Below the pieces are notes generated by a model. The model saw only the letters and a program-made list of their open reading frames with translations, was not told the DNA's origin and ran no database searches. A stretch of 64,000 nt of DNA, from the NCBI GenBank assembly GCA_001600355.1, contig BCJU01000001.1, positions 6,510,013 through 6,574,012 on the forward strand, given 5' to 3'. The DNA comes from Meira nashicola. Lineage: Eukaryota > Basidiomycota > Exobasidiomycetes > Exobasidiales > Brachybasidiaceae. Positions 1-10,444 of the stretch are shown here, piece after piece. A program made the position numbers and the translations under genes. Numbering within the stretch: position 1 is the first letter of the stretch; every line of letters starts with the position of its first letter.

Positions 1-1
1 A

Positions 2-727
2 CCGCCACCTGGAGCAGCTTTAGCTGCCAAGAGAATGCTGATCGATAAGCGAAGTCAATGTCAATATGGAGAACGGGTGCCGTACGTAATCAGTCAAGGG
101 GCAGGCAAGTCGAGACTGATTGACTTGGCTCGTGATCCGATGACGATGCTCAAAGATCGACGTCAAACGATTAATGGGTTGTATTATATCACCCGTGGAA
201 TTATTCCACCTTTAAGTCGAATTTTCAACTTATTGGGAGCGGACGTTGAATCTTGGTTTCGTGAATTGCCAAAGGTGAATGCGACTTTGCATTCGCTTGC
301 CGCTTTGATGCGTGATAGGCAAGCATCATCCTCTACAACCACAAAATCGGCTTTGGCAGCCGGACTAGGATTGGGAGGTGGAAGGTTGCTGGATCATTAT
401 CGAGCAGATGTTTGTTTAATTTGCCGATCAACTTCGGAAAAGGACATTTGTTTGGATTGTAGACAAGCTGAATCGGCAACATCTTTTCAAGTAGAAAGCG
501 ATTTGAAATTGTACGAAGAGCGTTCTTGGAGTATTGATCGAATTTGTTCTTCTTGTGCAAATGCGGATATAGCAAGTGAACGCACTCCTTGTGTGAATCT
601 GGACTGTCCGGTGTTGTATGAAAAGTTCAAAACGCGAGATGAGTTGGAAGCTCGAATTGAACTGCAAAAGAGGTGGGAGGCAGGGACACAAAATGACTCA
701 ATCGCTGCATCATTATTGCAGTGGTAA
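2..727 (+). CDS. REV3: DNA polymerase zeta catalytic subunit, C-terminal fragment (5' end outside window)
   Basis: This is the C-terminal end of a B-family translesion polymerase. The frame is open through base 2, so the gene starts upstream of the window. The visible part begins with a Pro-Pro-Gly-Ala segment and a QYGERVPYVIS motif, which is typical of the Rev3 thumb/C-terminal region. Two cysteine clusters follow. CysA lies at about bases 413-463 (CLIC...CLDC) and in the family binds zinc. CysB lies at about 545-612 (CSSC...CVNLDC) and in the family holds an iron-sulfur cluster and recruits accessory subunits. The fragment has no intron and ends at TAA 725-727. It converges on the CK2 alpha gene with about 100 bp between stop codons. 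Pol delta (POL3) shares this C-terminal layout, but the sequence around GERVPYV fits Rev3 better. Confidence 0.85.
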   Translation, partial: PPPGAALAAKRMLIDKRSQCQYGERVPYVISQGAGKSRLIDLARDPMTMLKDRRQTINGLYYITRGIIPPLSRIFNLLGADVESWFRELPKVNATLHSLAALMRDRQASSSTTTKSALAAGLGLGGGRLLDHYRADVCLICRSTSEKDICLDCRQAESATSFQVESDLKLYEERSWSIDRICSSCANADIASERTPCVNLDCPVLYEKFKTRDELEARIELQKRWEAGTQNDSIAASLLQW

Positions 728-830
728 TGTAGAATATATGTACCATTATTTTCATCATCATTAAAATGACACTCATAAACAATAGGTGTTCGCCATAATT
801 ACAGTAGGTGTTCGCCAAAATTCACACAAC

Positions 831-1868
831 TTAAGACGTTGATCCGGGTGGAATTTCTCCTTTCGCGGCAGCAGCCTTAACCGGTTCAAAGTAAGGATGA
901 TCTTGGGCTTCCGCTGCTGTTAAACGCTCTTGATGGTCATAACGCAATAATTTGTCGAGGAAGTCGACCGATTCGTTAGAGATGTATCTTTGATTTTCTG
1001 TGGTAACGAACCTTGACCAAGGCCTTCTTTGCCATCTTCCGCTCAAAACGTCATCCAATTCGGGATCTAAATCGATTTCATACTTTTCCAAATAGGTATG
1101 GAAATCATCCGTTCCCAAAACACGAACAATCTTTTCCAATTGATTGCTGTTCGAATGACCATGGAAGAATGGCTCTTTACGGAAAATCATACTTGCAAAC
1201 ATGCATCCCAAACTCCACATATCCAAAGAATAATCGTATTCTTGGAAATCGACCAATAATTCCGGACCCTTGAAATATCTCGATGCAACTCGAACATTGT
1301 ACTCTGTATATGGATGATAGAATTCCGCCAGTCCCCAATCGATCAATCGCAATTTACGTTTCTCATGATCAATCATCACATTGTGAGGTTTGACATCTCT
1401 GTGCATGATTCCGCGAGAATGACAAAAGTCCAATGCTTTCAACAGCTCAAATATGTAGAATCGAACATCAAAATCGGTAAATTTGGGGTATAATGTCTTG
1501 AAGTCTGTATTATTAACGTATTCGGTAATGATCGAAGGCGTTTTGGATTGGGGATCTCTGACGACGTCTAAAAGTGCTACGACATTAGGACCGCCAGCCA
1601 AATTTTGGAGAATCTTGATCTCACGCTTAATCTTTTTCTTTTTGACAGGTTTGAGAACCTTGATGATACACTTTTCGGGAGAAGAAGCTCCTGCGACCAT
1701 AACTCCTTCAAACACTTCAGAATATTTTCCTCTTCCAACTTTTCGTAAGCATTCAAAGTTGTCTTGGGTCCCCCATTGTACGGCCAAGTTATCGTAATCC
1801 CACCATGATCGACCGAATTTGTCATTTGCGTTAGCATAGACTCGGGCAACGCTTCTTCCACCAGACAT
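831..1868 (-). CDS. CKA1: Casein kinase II catalytic subunit alpha
   Basis: This is a 345-residue Ser/Thr kinase of the CK2 alpha family, close to the usual length. The glycine loop GRGKYSEV is at 45-52, the ATP lysine near 70, and the basic stretch [10 protein letters not shown] at 74-83 is a CK2 hallmark for acidic substrates. The catalytic loop HRDVKPHN is at 156-163. The metal-binding motif is DWG (177-179) instead of DFG, which is diagnostic of CK2. The family acts as a constitutively active holoenzyme with the beta subunit in nucleus and cytoplasm. The start is the ATG at 1868 with no internal intron. The C-terminus is short, as in fungi. Confidence 0.96.
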   Translation of the reverse strand: MSGGRSVARVYANANDKFGRSWWDYDNLAVQWGTQDNFECLRKVGRGKYSEVFEGVMVAGASSPEKCIIKVLKPVKKKKIKREIKILQNLAGGPNVVALLDVVRDPQSKTPSIITEYVNNTDFKTLYPKFTDFDVRFYIFELLKALDFCHSRGIMHRDVKPHNVMIDHEKRKLRLIDWGLAEFYHPYTEYNVRVASRYFKGPELLVDFQEYDYSLDMWSLGCMFASMIFRKEPFFHGHSNSNQLEKIVRVLGTDDFHTYLEKYEIDLDPELDDVLSGRWQRRPWSRFVTTENQRYISNESVDFLDKLLRYDHQERLTAAEAQDHPYFEPVKAAAAKGEIPPGSTS

Positions 1869-2147
1869 GATTGATGATGGTAGAAAGGAAGATGATGGTA
1901 ACTTGGGCGCGTGCGCCCGTTCATATCAAACGGCCATCAGGCGCGCGGCGCAGGCTAAAAGGCAAACCAACAACGCTAGGGTGCGAAGCGTTATCCGATA
2001 AAAAAAACTCAAACACACATGCAAGAAAAGCCATCCCAATCGGAATAAAACGAAAAGAGTATGTACATATGCTGAATGAATAAATGAGACTATATGATAA
2101 TGATGAGTACAAATTGTTGAAAAAAAGAAAGGGAGAGAGATTGTTCT

Positions 2148-3881
2148 TTAACCGCTTGAGCTTACTCGTTTGCTGCTGAATCTACGCTTGCTACTTTGCG
2201 TATTTCCCGACGGATTACTCCATTTAACCGTTGGGATAGAACCACATTGCTGTTGCGGAAGTGATTTGACCGTGTCCAAAGGTTTTGCATTTGCGTTGAC
2301 TTTTTGAACGACTCCTTGTTGAATCATTGTACTCAAAGAGTATAAGTCCATAATGTTGTTCTTTTCTGCTTGAATGGGATTCGAAGAATGAACCGATTTC
2401 CATGTCCAGAAGATGCTTCCCGCTGACCATGACCAAGCAGAAACTTCGGTATTGTAGTATTCCTTATTGAAAGACGAAGATCCAACACCATTCGCAAGAG
2501 AGAACTCTGTTTGTACAACAGGGATCGGGAATTGAGAAGATTGTTGTGCAATTTGGCAGACTTGAGATATGATGTTATCTCCGTCAGAGTTCGAAGGGAA
2601 CCATCCCGGGTATGGATTGTTGTTATAGGCGATCCAATTAGGATCCTTACCTGTTGCAAAGTCAGTCCATGCTTGGAATGGGTTGGAAAGGAAGCCATGA
2701 TGGAATTGCATAATCAAACCGGCATTCTTCAAAAGGTTATAACTTGTTTCGTAGTATGACGTCAATTGTGACAGTTTACCCGAATCTGTTCCTGGTCGTG
2801 GTTCATTTACCGGGCAAACACTGTGCACAACGCTGGAGTAGTTGCTTGCTTTAATCCAATCAATTGTTGCATTCAAAACTGTGTAACTGTATCCATAAAA
2901 GTTGTTGTTGAACCAATTAATTGTTCCGTTGTGTCCTGAAGATTGATCACCGTTTTGCGAGCCTGGCATTCCGTGCAAATCAATAAAAGCATACATCTGA
3001 CGATCATACAACCATCCAAGCATCTTTTGCAATTGATCCGTTTGTCCAGCTTTAGACAAATACGGTTCACCCTGAGCAGTGTCAACGAATGCCCAGTATC
3101 CGATTGGAATACGGACGGTATTGATACCAACAGACTTCATTGTATCAATGTCACTCTCTGTGATCCAAGAATTCCAATGGTCTTGTAGTGCAGAAAGTGC
3201 TTTGTCATTACCCAATGTTTGGATGAAGCCCCACTCATCCCAAACTGGACCACTTCCAACTTGACCTGTAAACCAATCTTCATCAAGCCAACGTTCCAAA
3301 ACAAGCCAGTTCCCTATCGAAACTCCAACCATTTTGGATTCAGGATCAGTCATGTTCCATTTGGGTAGAGGAGTGATGGCTTTGGGAGAAGAAGAGCCAG
3401 AACCGTTACTGCCACTGCCTGAATTTGAGCCGGAATTGTTGCTGCCACTTCCTCCCTTTGAATTGCCACTTGTGTTATCATGTGATGAGTTTGCTGTGTT
3501 ATTGCTGTTGTTCGATCCAACAACGCCTCCAACTGCACCTCCAACAGCTGCTCCAACGATCACCAAAGCAATCAATCCAGTAATGAAAGGGTGACGCTTC
3601 ACCCATCCCATGATTCCACCTTTCGATGCACCACTTCCAGCTACTGCACCAGCCTCTGTTGCTGCAGCTCCTCCATCCTTCTCAAAGTAGTATGTGTTTT
3701 GGCCGTTCTCCTGTGGCAATGGAGAAGCGGCTGCATCGCGATTGTGTGGATCATATTGGGAGGCAAATGCAGCGTTGTCTTGAAAATTTCCACTGTATCT
3801 TGTATCAAACGTGCCTGGTGTTCCAGGCGTGTTCGGCCGATTGTACTCCTGTAAATGATAAGAACTTGGTTGTCCAGACAT
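2148..3881 (-). CDS. Membrane-anchored GH5 exo-1,3-beta-glucanase
   Basis: A predicted type II membrane glycoside hydrolase of 577 residues. A short Pro/Gly/Ser/Tyr-rich cytosolic N-terminus precedes one transmembrane segment at about 97-122. A Ser/Gly/Asn-rich linker (about 123-168) leads to a GH5_9 catalytic domain. Family motifs are VGVSIGNWLVLE (185-196), VRIPIGYWAF (256-265), LHGMPGSQNG (302-311), the acid/base glutamate in VNEPRP (E360) and the nucleophile glutamate in QTEF (E459). Fungal relatives such as EXG-type enzymes trim cell-wall beta-1,3-glucan. The start was set at the ATG at 3881 because the 42 extra upstream codons show no conservation signal and the next in-frame ATG gives the normal cytosolic tail. 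A Ser/Arg-rich tail ends the protein. Substrate specificity is inferred from family only. Confidence 0.9.
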   Translation of the reverse strand: MSGQPSSYHLQEYNRPNTPGTPGTFDTRYSGNFQDNAAFASQYDPHNRDAAASPLPQENGQNTYYFEKDGGAAATEAGAVAGSGASKGGIMGWVKRHPFITGLIALVIVGAAVGGAVGGVVGSNNSNNTANSSHDNTSGNSKGGSGSNNSGSNSGSGSNGSGSSSPKAITPLPKWNMTDPESKMVGVSIGNWLVLERWLDEDWFTGQVGSGPVWDEWGFIQTLGNDKALSALQDHWNSWITESDIDTMKSVGINTVRIPIGYWAFVDTAQGEPYLSKAGQTDQLQKMLGWLYDRQMYAFIDLHGMPGSQNGDQSSGHNGTINWFNNNFYGYSYTVLNATIDWIKASNYSSVVHSVCPVNEPRPGTDSGKLSQLTSYYETSYNLLKNAGLIMQFHHGFLSNPFQAWTDFATGKDPNWIAYNNNPYPGWFPSNSDGDNIISQVCQIAQQSSQFPIPVVQTEFSLANGVGSSSFNKEYYNTEVSAWSWSAGSIFWTWKSVHSSNPIQAEKNNIMDLYSLSTMIQQGVVQKVNANAKPLDTVKSLPQQQCGSIPTVKWSNPSGNTQSSKRRFSSKRVSSSG

Positions 3882-4565
3882 TTTGACAAATATGATGGTG
3901 GTGAAGGTATGTCTAGAAAAGAAAGATGATTGGGGTAGATCTAAAATCAGATTTGGAAAGGGTGCAATGGATCCTCCAGTGATAGAACAATTAGTACCTT
4001 GCACCAACGAACGTTTGAACTTCTTTTTTCTTGGGCCTTGGGCCTTCGGTCAATGACCCTACGGGCCAAATTTATGCAAGTAATGACACCATATTCCGCA
4101 TTGCAGAAATAACACATGAGAAGTGTCTTTGCACGTTGTTTACACTTTCTCTCTTCTTTAAAAGCGGCGGCTCCATGTTGCAACAGGCGGGGAGGAAAAA
4201 TCTTTAATTGCGCTAGCACGAATTGCAAAATAAACGTAATCCAAAAATTGTTCGCATGTCAGCGTTGGCATGCACGAATAAAAATTATCACACATGCCTG
4301 TACCCTTCCACTTATGTTCCACCGCTGTACTCCGACAGTAGTGATGTGCACGCGCGCACAATTAATTATGTACATACACGCTTCTTGGCATTTGCGGGAA
4401 GGGAATTCTCTTGCGTGCGCGTACAGTAGCGTGCATAGGGGCGAGCAATTCCGACAACGGAAGTCTAAGGCGTCAGAGTTCTACCCAACGAAAATAATTT
4501 TAGTATATATTTCATAAAATTTCGCATGGCTAATATAATTATTGCCTGTAACCAAGTGGTTTACT
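3882..4565. other. Intergenic region upstream of the glucanase
   Basis: About 680 bp with no supported gene. Open frames here (for example a 133-codon one from 4116) have no domain, signal peptide or codon pattern that supports them. The region should contain the glucanase promoter on the minus strand. I see no clear regulatory element. Confidence 0.5.
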
Positions 4566-4655
4566 GCCCTCTGAGCAGTTTGGGGATGCGCATCACTAGT
4601 ACAACGCTAGAACACCGCCATGATGAGATGACTGGTTCGATTCCAGTAGGGGGCA
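4566..4655 (+). tRNA. tRNA-Thr(AGT) with 18-nt intron
   Basis: A full cloverleaf can be drawn by eye. The acceptor GCCCTCT (4566-4572) pairs with AGGGGGC (4648-4654), followed by discriminator A. The D arm is at 4575-4589, and the anticodon stem is CATCA (4591-4595) with TGATG (4621-4625). The T arm is ACTGG-TTCGATT-CCAGT. The loop CTAGTA...A gives anticodon AGT at 4598-4600, as in fungal tRNA-Thr. The intron is 4602-4619, one base 3' of the anticodon as is canonical, and its CTAG can pair with the anticodon region. The B box GGTTCGATTCC is intact. Confidence 0.9.
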
Positions 4656-4658
4656 ATA

Positions 4659-4667
4659 TTTTTTTTT
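4659..4667 (+). terminator. RNA polymerase III terminator
   Basis: A run of nine T residues starts four bases after the tRNA-Thr discriminator base, with further T-rich sequence behind it. This is the usual Pol III stop signal. Confidence 0.8.
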
Positions 4668-4818
4668 CTTTTTTCCTTTTTTTTCTCTTTTAGGATGCAC
4701 CATTTATAACCCTACTACCTAATAGTCACTCTCAAAATTGTGATTTGATAAATATATCATTATTCGAGAATACATCGGGGCGCTGAAAAGCGTTCTATAA
4801 AGTGTAAGCAGAACATTT

Positions 4819-6802
4819 TTAACGCAAAGCTTCGATTGATCGACCAAAGATACGAACGTGAAGCCAATCTAGCGCTACAGAAGCACGACAACGGATACCG
4901 AACAACATACTCCAGTAAGCACTACTCCATGCCAATCCGGTTAGGAAGCCGCCGGAAGAAAGTTGAACACTTCCGTACGGCAAATCTAAGATGGCTTGTT
5001 CAGTTCCGATGTATGCCATTGCACCGCGGTTGGTGTAGTGGAAGGGTTTCAAAGTTGCCTTTGTTCTTTCAAGTTTTCTCTCTAATCTGTTAATCTCTGC
5101 AGTTCTCTCTTCCGATTCAGGTTGTTGACGGGTTTTGATCAGCTTTGCTTCTACTCTGTCAATTCTGGCTAAACTTTCAAAGATTCCGGCTAAATAACGT
5201 CCTTGTTGATTAGCAACTTGGGCGGTGGGAGGTGCATTGGTTGCTGCTGCATCTCCAATTGCAAAGATGCTATCTTCGGCGCCCAATAAACGTAAGTTGT
5301 CATCAACGAGCAATCCACGACGATTTGTTTGTTCATCTTTCAATTGTGCTTGAAGATCACGAGTGAGTGGTCTGGCAGTATTTCCCGCTGCCCAGACTAA
5401 CATTCCTGTGGGAATGTTGATAATCTTGCCGCTTGGATCTTGAACGGTGACGGACTTTTCGTCAACGTCTTTTACCATATGTTTGGTTAAGATTTGAATT
5501 TCATTCTCTTTGAATACGTGTTCGGTAAATTCAACAAGGTTTTTAGAGAAAGAGGGTAGAATATTGGGCAATGCTTCAATGAGTGTCACACGAACACGAC
5601 CTGATACTGCTGGATACCATTTCGACAAATCATCTCGAACGAAATCACGGAATTCACTACTAGCTTCCACACCAGTTGGACCACCGCCGACGACAACAAA
5701 GTGTAAAAGACGATCGATCTCTTCTTCCGATTGACCGAGGAGGGAAGCTTTTTCGACGCTGGGATAGAAAGGTATGTTAGTAAGAATTCGAGTGTATGTG
5801 CATTTTTAATGAATCAGAACCCCTGCACAATTTATCGACCATTTTGGCACGAGAAGCCCGGTCCGATAATGTAGATAAGGAAGATTTGTGTGTAATTCAT
5901 CCTCTCAAGCAGATTTGTTTCAATACTCACCAGTCCATTAATCTTCTTCGAATCGATTCGGCATCACTCAATTCTTTTAAGAACAAACCGTGCTTCTTTA
6001 CTCCTTCAATACCGAATGTTTGATTTTGACTTCCGACTGCATATACCAAGTAATCGTAAGGGATTTGCACAGTTCCGATACTTCCATACATGTCACTCTG
6101 ATCTTCGAATGTGACAATCTTGTTCTTTGGGTCAACTTTTGTTGCTTCTGCTTCTAATAATTGAACTTCCCGATCCTTGTATCGGACAATATGACGTGTA
6201 GGTTGTGTGATCGAACGACCGTTTAAAGTTCCCACAGTGACAGAAGGCAAAAGAGGTGTGAAAAGAAAGTAGTTGTATGGACTGATGACAACAACATTAT
6301 AATCTTGTGTATCAATGCTGTCTATCAAGGCAGTTGCTCCCCAACCACTTCCTAAGATAACCAGTGTCTTTTTGCTTGGGTCAAAGGGTAATTGTTCGGC
6401 AGGAGGATGATTTGCTTCATAAACAAAGTAGCCAGCTGCAACCAAGAATGCCAAAGAACCATATCCTAAAACCAATTTTACCTTTCCAAAAAATCCTCTC
6501 TTCTTCTTGGGAGAAGGTGGTGTGGAAGATGATGATGAGGGCGCGGATGGTGGAGGTGGTGGAGGTGCACTATTGAACTGAACCTTCACTGGTGGTGTGA
6601 CTGGCGTAACTGGTTTGATTGGTTCAGCAACCGGTTCAATAGGCTTTGGAGAAGGAGTGTTGAATTGTGGACGAGAAACGGTAGAATCTGTGGTATTTAA
6701 TCGTTTTGAGATTGCCATCACATTCACACAATTCTTCTGCATAACACGAGAGACCGATAAGCCTCGATAGGCGACATTTGCACCACGTTGAAGCATCATC
6801 AT
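4819..6802 (-). CDS. NDE1: Alternative (type II, external-type) NADH dehydrogenase, mitochondrial
   Basis: Two exons, 5931-6802 and 4819-5758, with a 172-nt intron (GTGAGT...CAG) that splits a Cys codon and restores the family sequence RLMDCVEKA. The product is about 603 residues. A basic, Arg/Ser-rich mitochondrial presequence is followed by a Pro-rich stretch and one transmembrane segment (LVLGYGSLAFLVAAGYFVY). The FAD-binding motif VILGSGWGATALI and a second dinucleotide motif FVVVGGGPTGVE follow. The family oxidises NADH and passes electrons to ubiquinone without proton pumping. The membrane anchor before the FAD fold suggests the external (intermembrane-space) type, which is inference. 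The start is the first ATG (6802); upstream codons lack an ATG. No EF-hand insertion is visible. Confidence 0.9.
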
Positions 6803-7681
6803 TTGCCAAGCTGTATAAATGCTATTCACCAAATGGTGATTAAGCAAGGCAAGATGGATGATGAGGGTGAAATGTCAATTCAAATATTCTCCTTGTCCCT
6901 CTCTTGATAATGATAAGCTCTGTAGCAGTACGCCTTTGTGAAAACTTCCAAAGCAAGATACAAAAAAAAAAGTTCTTAACCGCATCTTAGCCCAAAAAAT
7001 TATTCGTTACTCGCGCCAATTGGGCGTTTAGAAATAAACCAACACGGATGCGTGTATGCATGCGTATGTAGGACTTACTCTACGCGAATCAATCGTTTGC
7101 AAAAGCAGCCACTTCGATTGGTCAATATAAAGAGAAATAGGGCGTTTACGCCTGCGCTGCGCCAATGATTATAGGGTGCACAGACAAATGAGCCTATAGC
7201 ACGGAAAACTCTACGCGTTCCTGATTCCCAACATCACATCAGCGGGTCAGAGTGAGATTACCGATCGAAATGTCAAGATGGGTAAATGATAATTATGTAG
7301 TGTGACTATTGTTTTAAGATAAACAGAGCTTATAAACAGGTTTGCGAAAGGGAAAATTGCATCTAAACATTTCCGTAACGAATAGTATGGTTGAAAAGAT
7401 TTTTTTTAATCTTAAATTAATTTAAATATCAATTTTAATAAAAGTTCTGTTAGATATAATATTACGATCATAAAAAATACTATACGATAAAGTGACGAAT
7501 AATATCCTATCTATAAAAAACAAGAATATTAAGGTACTAACTACTTTAATAATTATTTTTAAATTACTCCTTAAGTACTATTTTTCATCATAATGGCAAT
7601 CTCAAATATGCTGATAAATGTAGTGGATCTCTCATCCTATTCATTGTTCAAATAGTGATTGTATGTATACAAGTATGACTG
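6803..7681. other. Intergenic region with an AT-rich block
   Basis: About 880 bp without a supported gene. The part nearest 6803-7000 should carry the NADH dehydrogenase promoter. From about 7390 to 7600 the sequence is strongly AT-rich and contains the perfect 14-bp palindrome TTAAATTAATTTAA at 7412-7425. Confidence 0.5.
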
Positions 7682-8950
7682 TTATTTACTACCGAAGAAG
7701 CTACGAATATCCTTTGTTCCCTTTGCAGACTCTTCTAATTGACGTTTCTTTACGCTATTTCCCGCTCCTGTGCCTGGAGAAGGATGAGCTCTTTTCGTTG
7801 GAGTTCTTTTGTACGGTGATGGGTCCGGATTATCTATAGTGCTATAGCCTCCTTTCGGCCTTTCAGGCGATAAAGGTGGATTGAATGGTTCTGGTGAAAA
7901 TTTAGAGGAAGTTTGAGGAGGTGAATCTGACTTTTCGGCTTTTATATCTTTCTCTTCCTCTTTTGCCGCTTTATTCGCCGAGAGAACTTCTTCTTTTATA
8001 GGCGCATTCGTTTCGGTATTGATATCGTGCTGTTGTTTATCTTTCTGTTTAGCTCTGCTAAAAGCTGCTTGTATGCCATCTTTACGCATTGATACGGGCA
8101 ATATGAAATTTGCATTATCATTTCCCACTCTTCCTACCTCTCTTGGAACAGGATAGCAATCCAATGAGCCGGCATTATACGGTCGTAGAAGCTTACAAAC
8201 TTCTTCTTGCGTCACATCTTCTCCAACACCTAACCATATCCTCATAGCACGCTCATTGGGTAAAATGACAGGCATACGATCATGCAAAAAGTTTAATTGA
8301 TCATTGGAATCCGTTGTAATAATTGTGAAAGAGTACATTTCCTTTCCTTCAATAGTGCATTTTTCCCATAATCCTGCCATTGGCATCATCGCTTTATCTA
8401 TACCATTTGCATCTTTTCTTCCATTTCCGGGTATTTGCATTCCTACGAAATGTGCAATCTTTTGTGCACCTTCATCCTTTTTTAACCATTCATAAAAACC
8501 TTGAGCAAATATTATACAACGCTTTCCTGACCTTAGCAAAGGTGTCCACATACTCTTTCCGCTTAAAACTGCATCATCCCGTGCATTTATCGTTCGCATA
8601 GCATCTACACCACGTGGAATAGAGGTCGTATGATGAGGAAGTAGTCCCCAACGCATACATTGTATCAATAAAGTTGAATTAGCTTTGCTGGAAGAAGTGA
8701 AGGAGATAGGATCTTCTAATCTCACAATTGGAACTTGAACACCCGGTGCAACATTATATGTAGGATGATAACCTTGTTCGTTGATGTTTGAGTGGATTTG
8801 TGCAAAAGTGTCGTTCTTTTTTCCTCCACTTGTTCCCGGGCTACTTGCCGATTTTTCCACATCCTTGCCCTTTCTTCCTCCGTTCAATTGATCATCTACA
8901 ACATCATGATAATCTCTCGGCGGAAGTGCTTGTGCAAATCGACCGCACAT
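7682..8950 (-). CDS. SRAP-domain protein, HMCES/YedK family (abasic-site shield)
   Basis: The protein is 422 residues. It starts MCGRF, and Cys2, exposed after Met removal, is the catalytic residue that crosslinks abasic sites in ssDNA in this family. That fixes the start at 8950; seven in-frame codons upstream would bury the Cys. Other SRAP motifs are the Asn in PTYNVAPG, MRWGLLPHH, NARDD, and the glutamate in GFYEW. The last third is a charged, Lys/Glu/Pro-rich tail seen in eukaryotic members but not in bacterial YedK. The tail ends in TKDIRSFF (residues 412-419), which fits a PCNA-interacting motif except for Thr at the usual Gln position. The protein probably acts at replication forks. 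Single exon. Confidence 0.92.
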   Translation of the reverse strand: MCGRFAQALPPRDYHDVVDDQLNGGRKGKDVEKSASSPGTSGGKKNDTFAQIHSNINEQGYHPTYNVAPGVQVPIVRLEDPISFTSSSKANSTLLIQCMRWGLLPHHTTSIPRGVDAMRTINARDDAVLSGKSMWTPLLRSGKRCIIFAQGFYEWLKKDEGAQKIAHFVGMQIPGNGRKDANGIDKAMMPMAGLWEKCTIEGKEMYSFTIITTDSNDQLNFLHDRMPVILPNERAMRIWLGVGEDVTQEEVCKLLRPYNAGSLDCYPVPREVGRVGNDNANFILPVSMRKDGIQAAFSRAKQKDKQQHDINTETNAPIKEEVLSANKAAKEEEKDIKAEKSDSPPQTSSKFSPEPFNPPLSPERPKGGYSTIDNPDPSPYKRTPTKRAHPSPGTGAGNSVKKRQLEESAKGTKDIRSFFGSK

Positions 8951-9446
8951 GATTGAACCCCCAAAGAACAAAGGATGGATGCAAAAGAGAATAACACGCT
9001 AGGTTGGTAAAAGATTACATAAATTGGCATGTAGGGAAGAAAAAAGCCACGTTTTGAATACAAACACATGCATGCATAAGGGCGATCCAGACCCAGGGTG
9101 TGTGTGCATACCTACATAGTCTATTGTGTCGGAAATGCGGCGACTTCCAGAACAACTTCATTCCTAGCTAAGGGGGTGGCTGCCCAAAAAAAAGATGTTT
9201 TCTAGCGTTTCTTTTCGCGTATACATAGCTTGAAATGGAAAAGAATGCGGGGGAATTTTTATGCACAACAATAGTCATACATCAATGATGATGTCAATAA
9301 GTGCATTCAATCAATTCGGGTGCCTAGATCTCGCATATGTATAAATAACCATGTTTGTATCAAACGTACAAACTTTAAACCCCACCACCCACAATAGCCC
9401 GTCCTTGTCTCAATCCCAACCCCAATCCCTTCAAACCCTTTCCATA
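8951..9446. other. Intergenic region between SRAP gene and first small secreted gene
   Basis: Divergent promoter region of about 500 bp. The only element I can support is the TATA box at 9340-9347, listed separately. Confidence 0.5.
9340..9347 (+). promoter_or_regulatory. TATA box of small secreted gene 1
   Basis: TATAAATA lies 107 bp before the ATG at 9447. The ATG at 9351 is only 4 bp past the box and is therefore unlikely to be transcribed. This supports the start at 9447. Confidence 0.65.
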
Positions 9447-9841
9447 ATGCGTTTCACAATCGCCGTCTTAATCGCCTCAGTCAGCGCTGCCCTCTTCACT
9501 GCTACACCAGCAGAAGCAGTTGATAACCGTATTTTGGTTAAATATTCTGGTCGTACACCAACTGATTTCTGTAATCAATGGAGATGCAATTGTATCAATT
9601 ATGTTCCAAAAGATCAATCTTTAACTTTTGGTACAGCTTATTGTCAACCAGGTGACTCTTCGGGTAACAACAGAGATACTGAAGCTCGTGTTTTCTGCAC
9701 GTAAGTAGTTGGATGTGGGACTATATTTCTAGGATTTTATACTGACTTTTTTCTTCTTTCTACAGATTCAAGGATAGTAATGGAAAATCAAAGAGTGTTC
9801 TCAAGCACGTTGCTGCTGCCACTAATGCCACAATCGCATAA
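9447..9841 (+). CDS. Small cysteine-containing secreted protein 1 (tandem pair)
   Basis: Two exons, 9447-9700 and 9766-9841, flank a 65-nt GTAAGT...CAG intron. The product is 109 residues. A clear signal peptide (MRFTIAVLIASVSAALF, ending near AEA-V) is followed by a mature part of about 85 residues with five cysteines. The motif CINYVPKDQSL is shared with the next gene, together with CQPGD and a TEARV-x-C segment. The intron phase and exon 1 length (254 nt) are identical to those of the neighbour at 10445, so the pair arose by tandem duplication. I do not recognise a named family. Size, secretion and cysteines resemble fungal effector-like or surface proteins, which is inference. A strong TATA box suggests high or regulated expression. 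Confidence 0.85.
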
Positions 9842-10444
9842 GAACAATATGTTTATAGTTAAACCTTATTCGCCTTCTTTTTCCCTTTATGATATCCAAT
9901 TGTCTATTTGAAATATTATTGAGATTTTATTTTTCAAAAACAATTTGAACCCTTGTCGTATTGTGAACGAACGGACATATAAGGTTTTGCATGCATGAGA
10001 ATCAATATCATCTTGGGCCCGTTGGAAAATGATGACGTTTCGGCATGTAAGATTAACATAAAAAGGGAACAGTTCGTTGTACAGGTTTATCAGAAAATCA
10101 ATTTGGTAAACGGAATAACGACAACGTATCTCTCACCTTTGTCTCACATACATACGAAAACCACTATATGTATGTAGTTTATGCAAGTTACGGACCCATC
10201 AGCGCGGCCTGGCCCCTTTTAAAAAGAACGCGAAAGTAAACTTTCCCTTTAATTTGTACCTAATGCGGGGCGGCGCGGAGATGAGCCGCCCGGCGGGTAA
10301 GCCTGCCACACGTTTTCTGTGATGGGAATTCAGTAAACCATGACAGTAAAAGGTATAAATACCGAACAATTTTGATCAAATTTTTTTCCTCAGCATCACC
10401 CCAACCAATATACCCATCCAAACAACCCCCTTCACTCTTACAAT
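9842..10444. other. Intergenic region between the two small secreted genes
   Basis: About 600 bp without a supported gene. It carries the TATA box at 10354-10361 for the downstream gene. Nothing else is recognisable. Confidence 0.5.
10354..10361 (+). promoter_or_regulatory. TATA box of small secreted gene 2
   Basis: TATAAATA lies 91 bp before the ATG at 10445. It is the same octamer at nearly the same distance as in the paralogue. Confidence 0.65.

Noticed and set aside
4116..4517. 133-codon frame with several Cys upstream of the GH5 gene
   Set aside because: No signal peptide, domain or codon pattern; it overlaps the expected glucanase promoter and looks like random open sequence.
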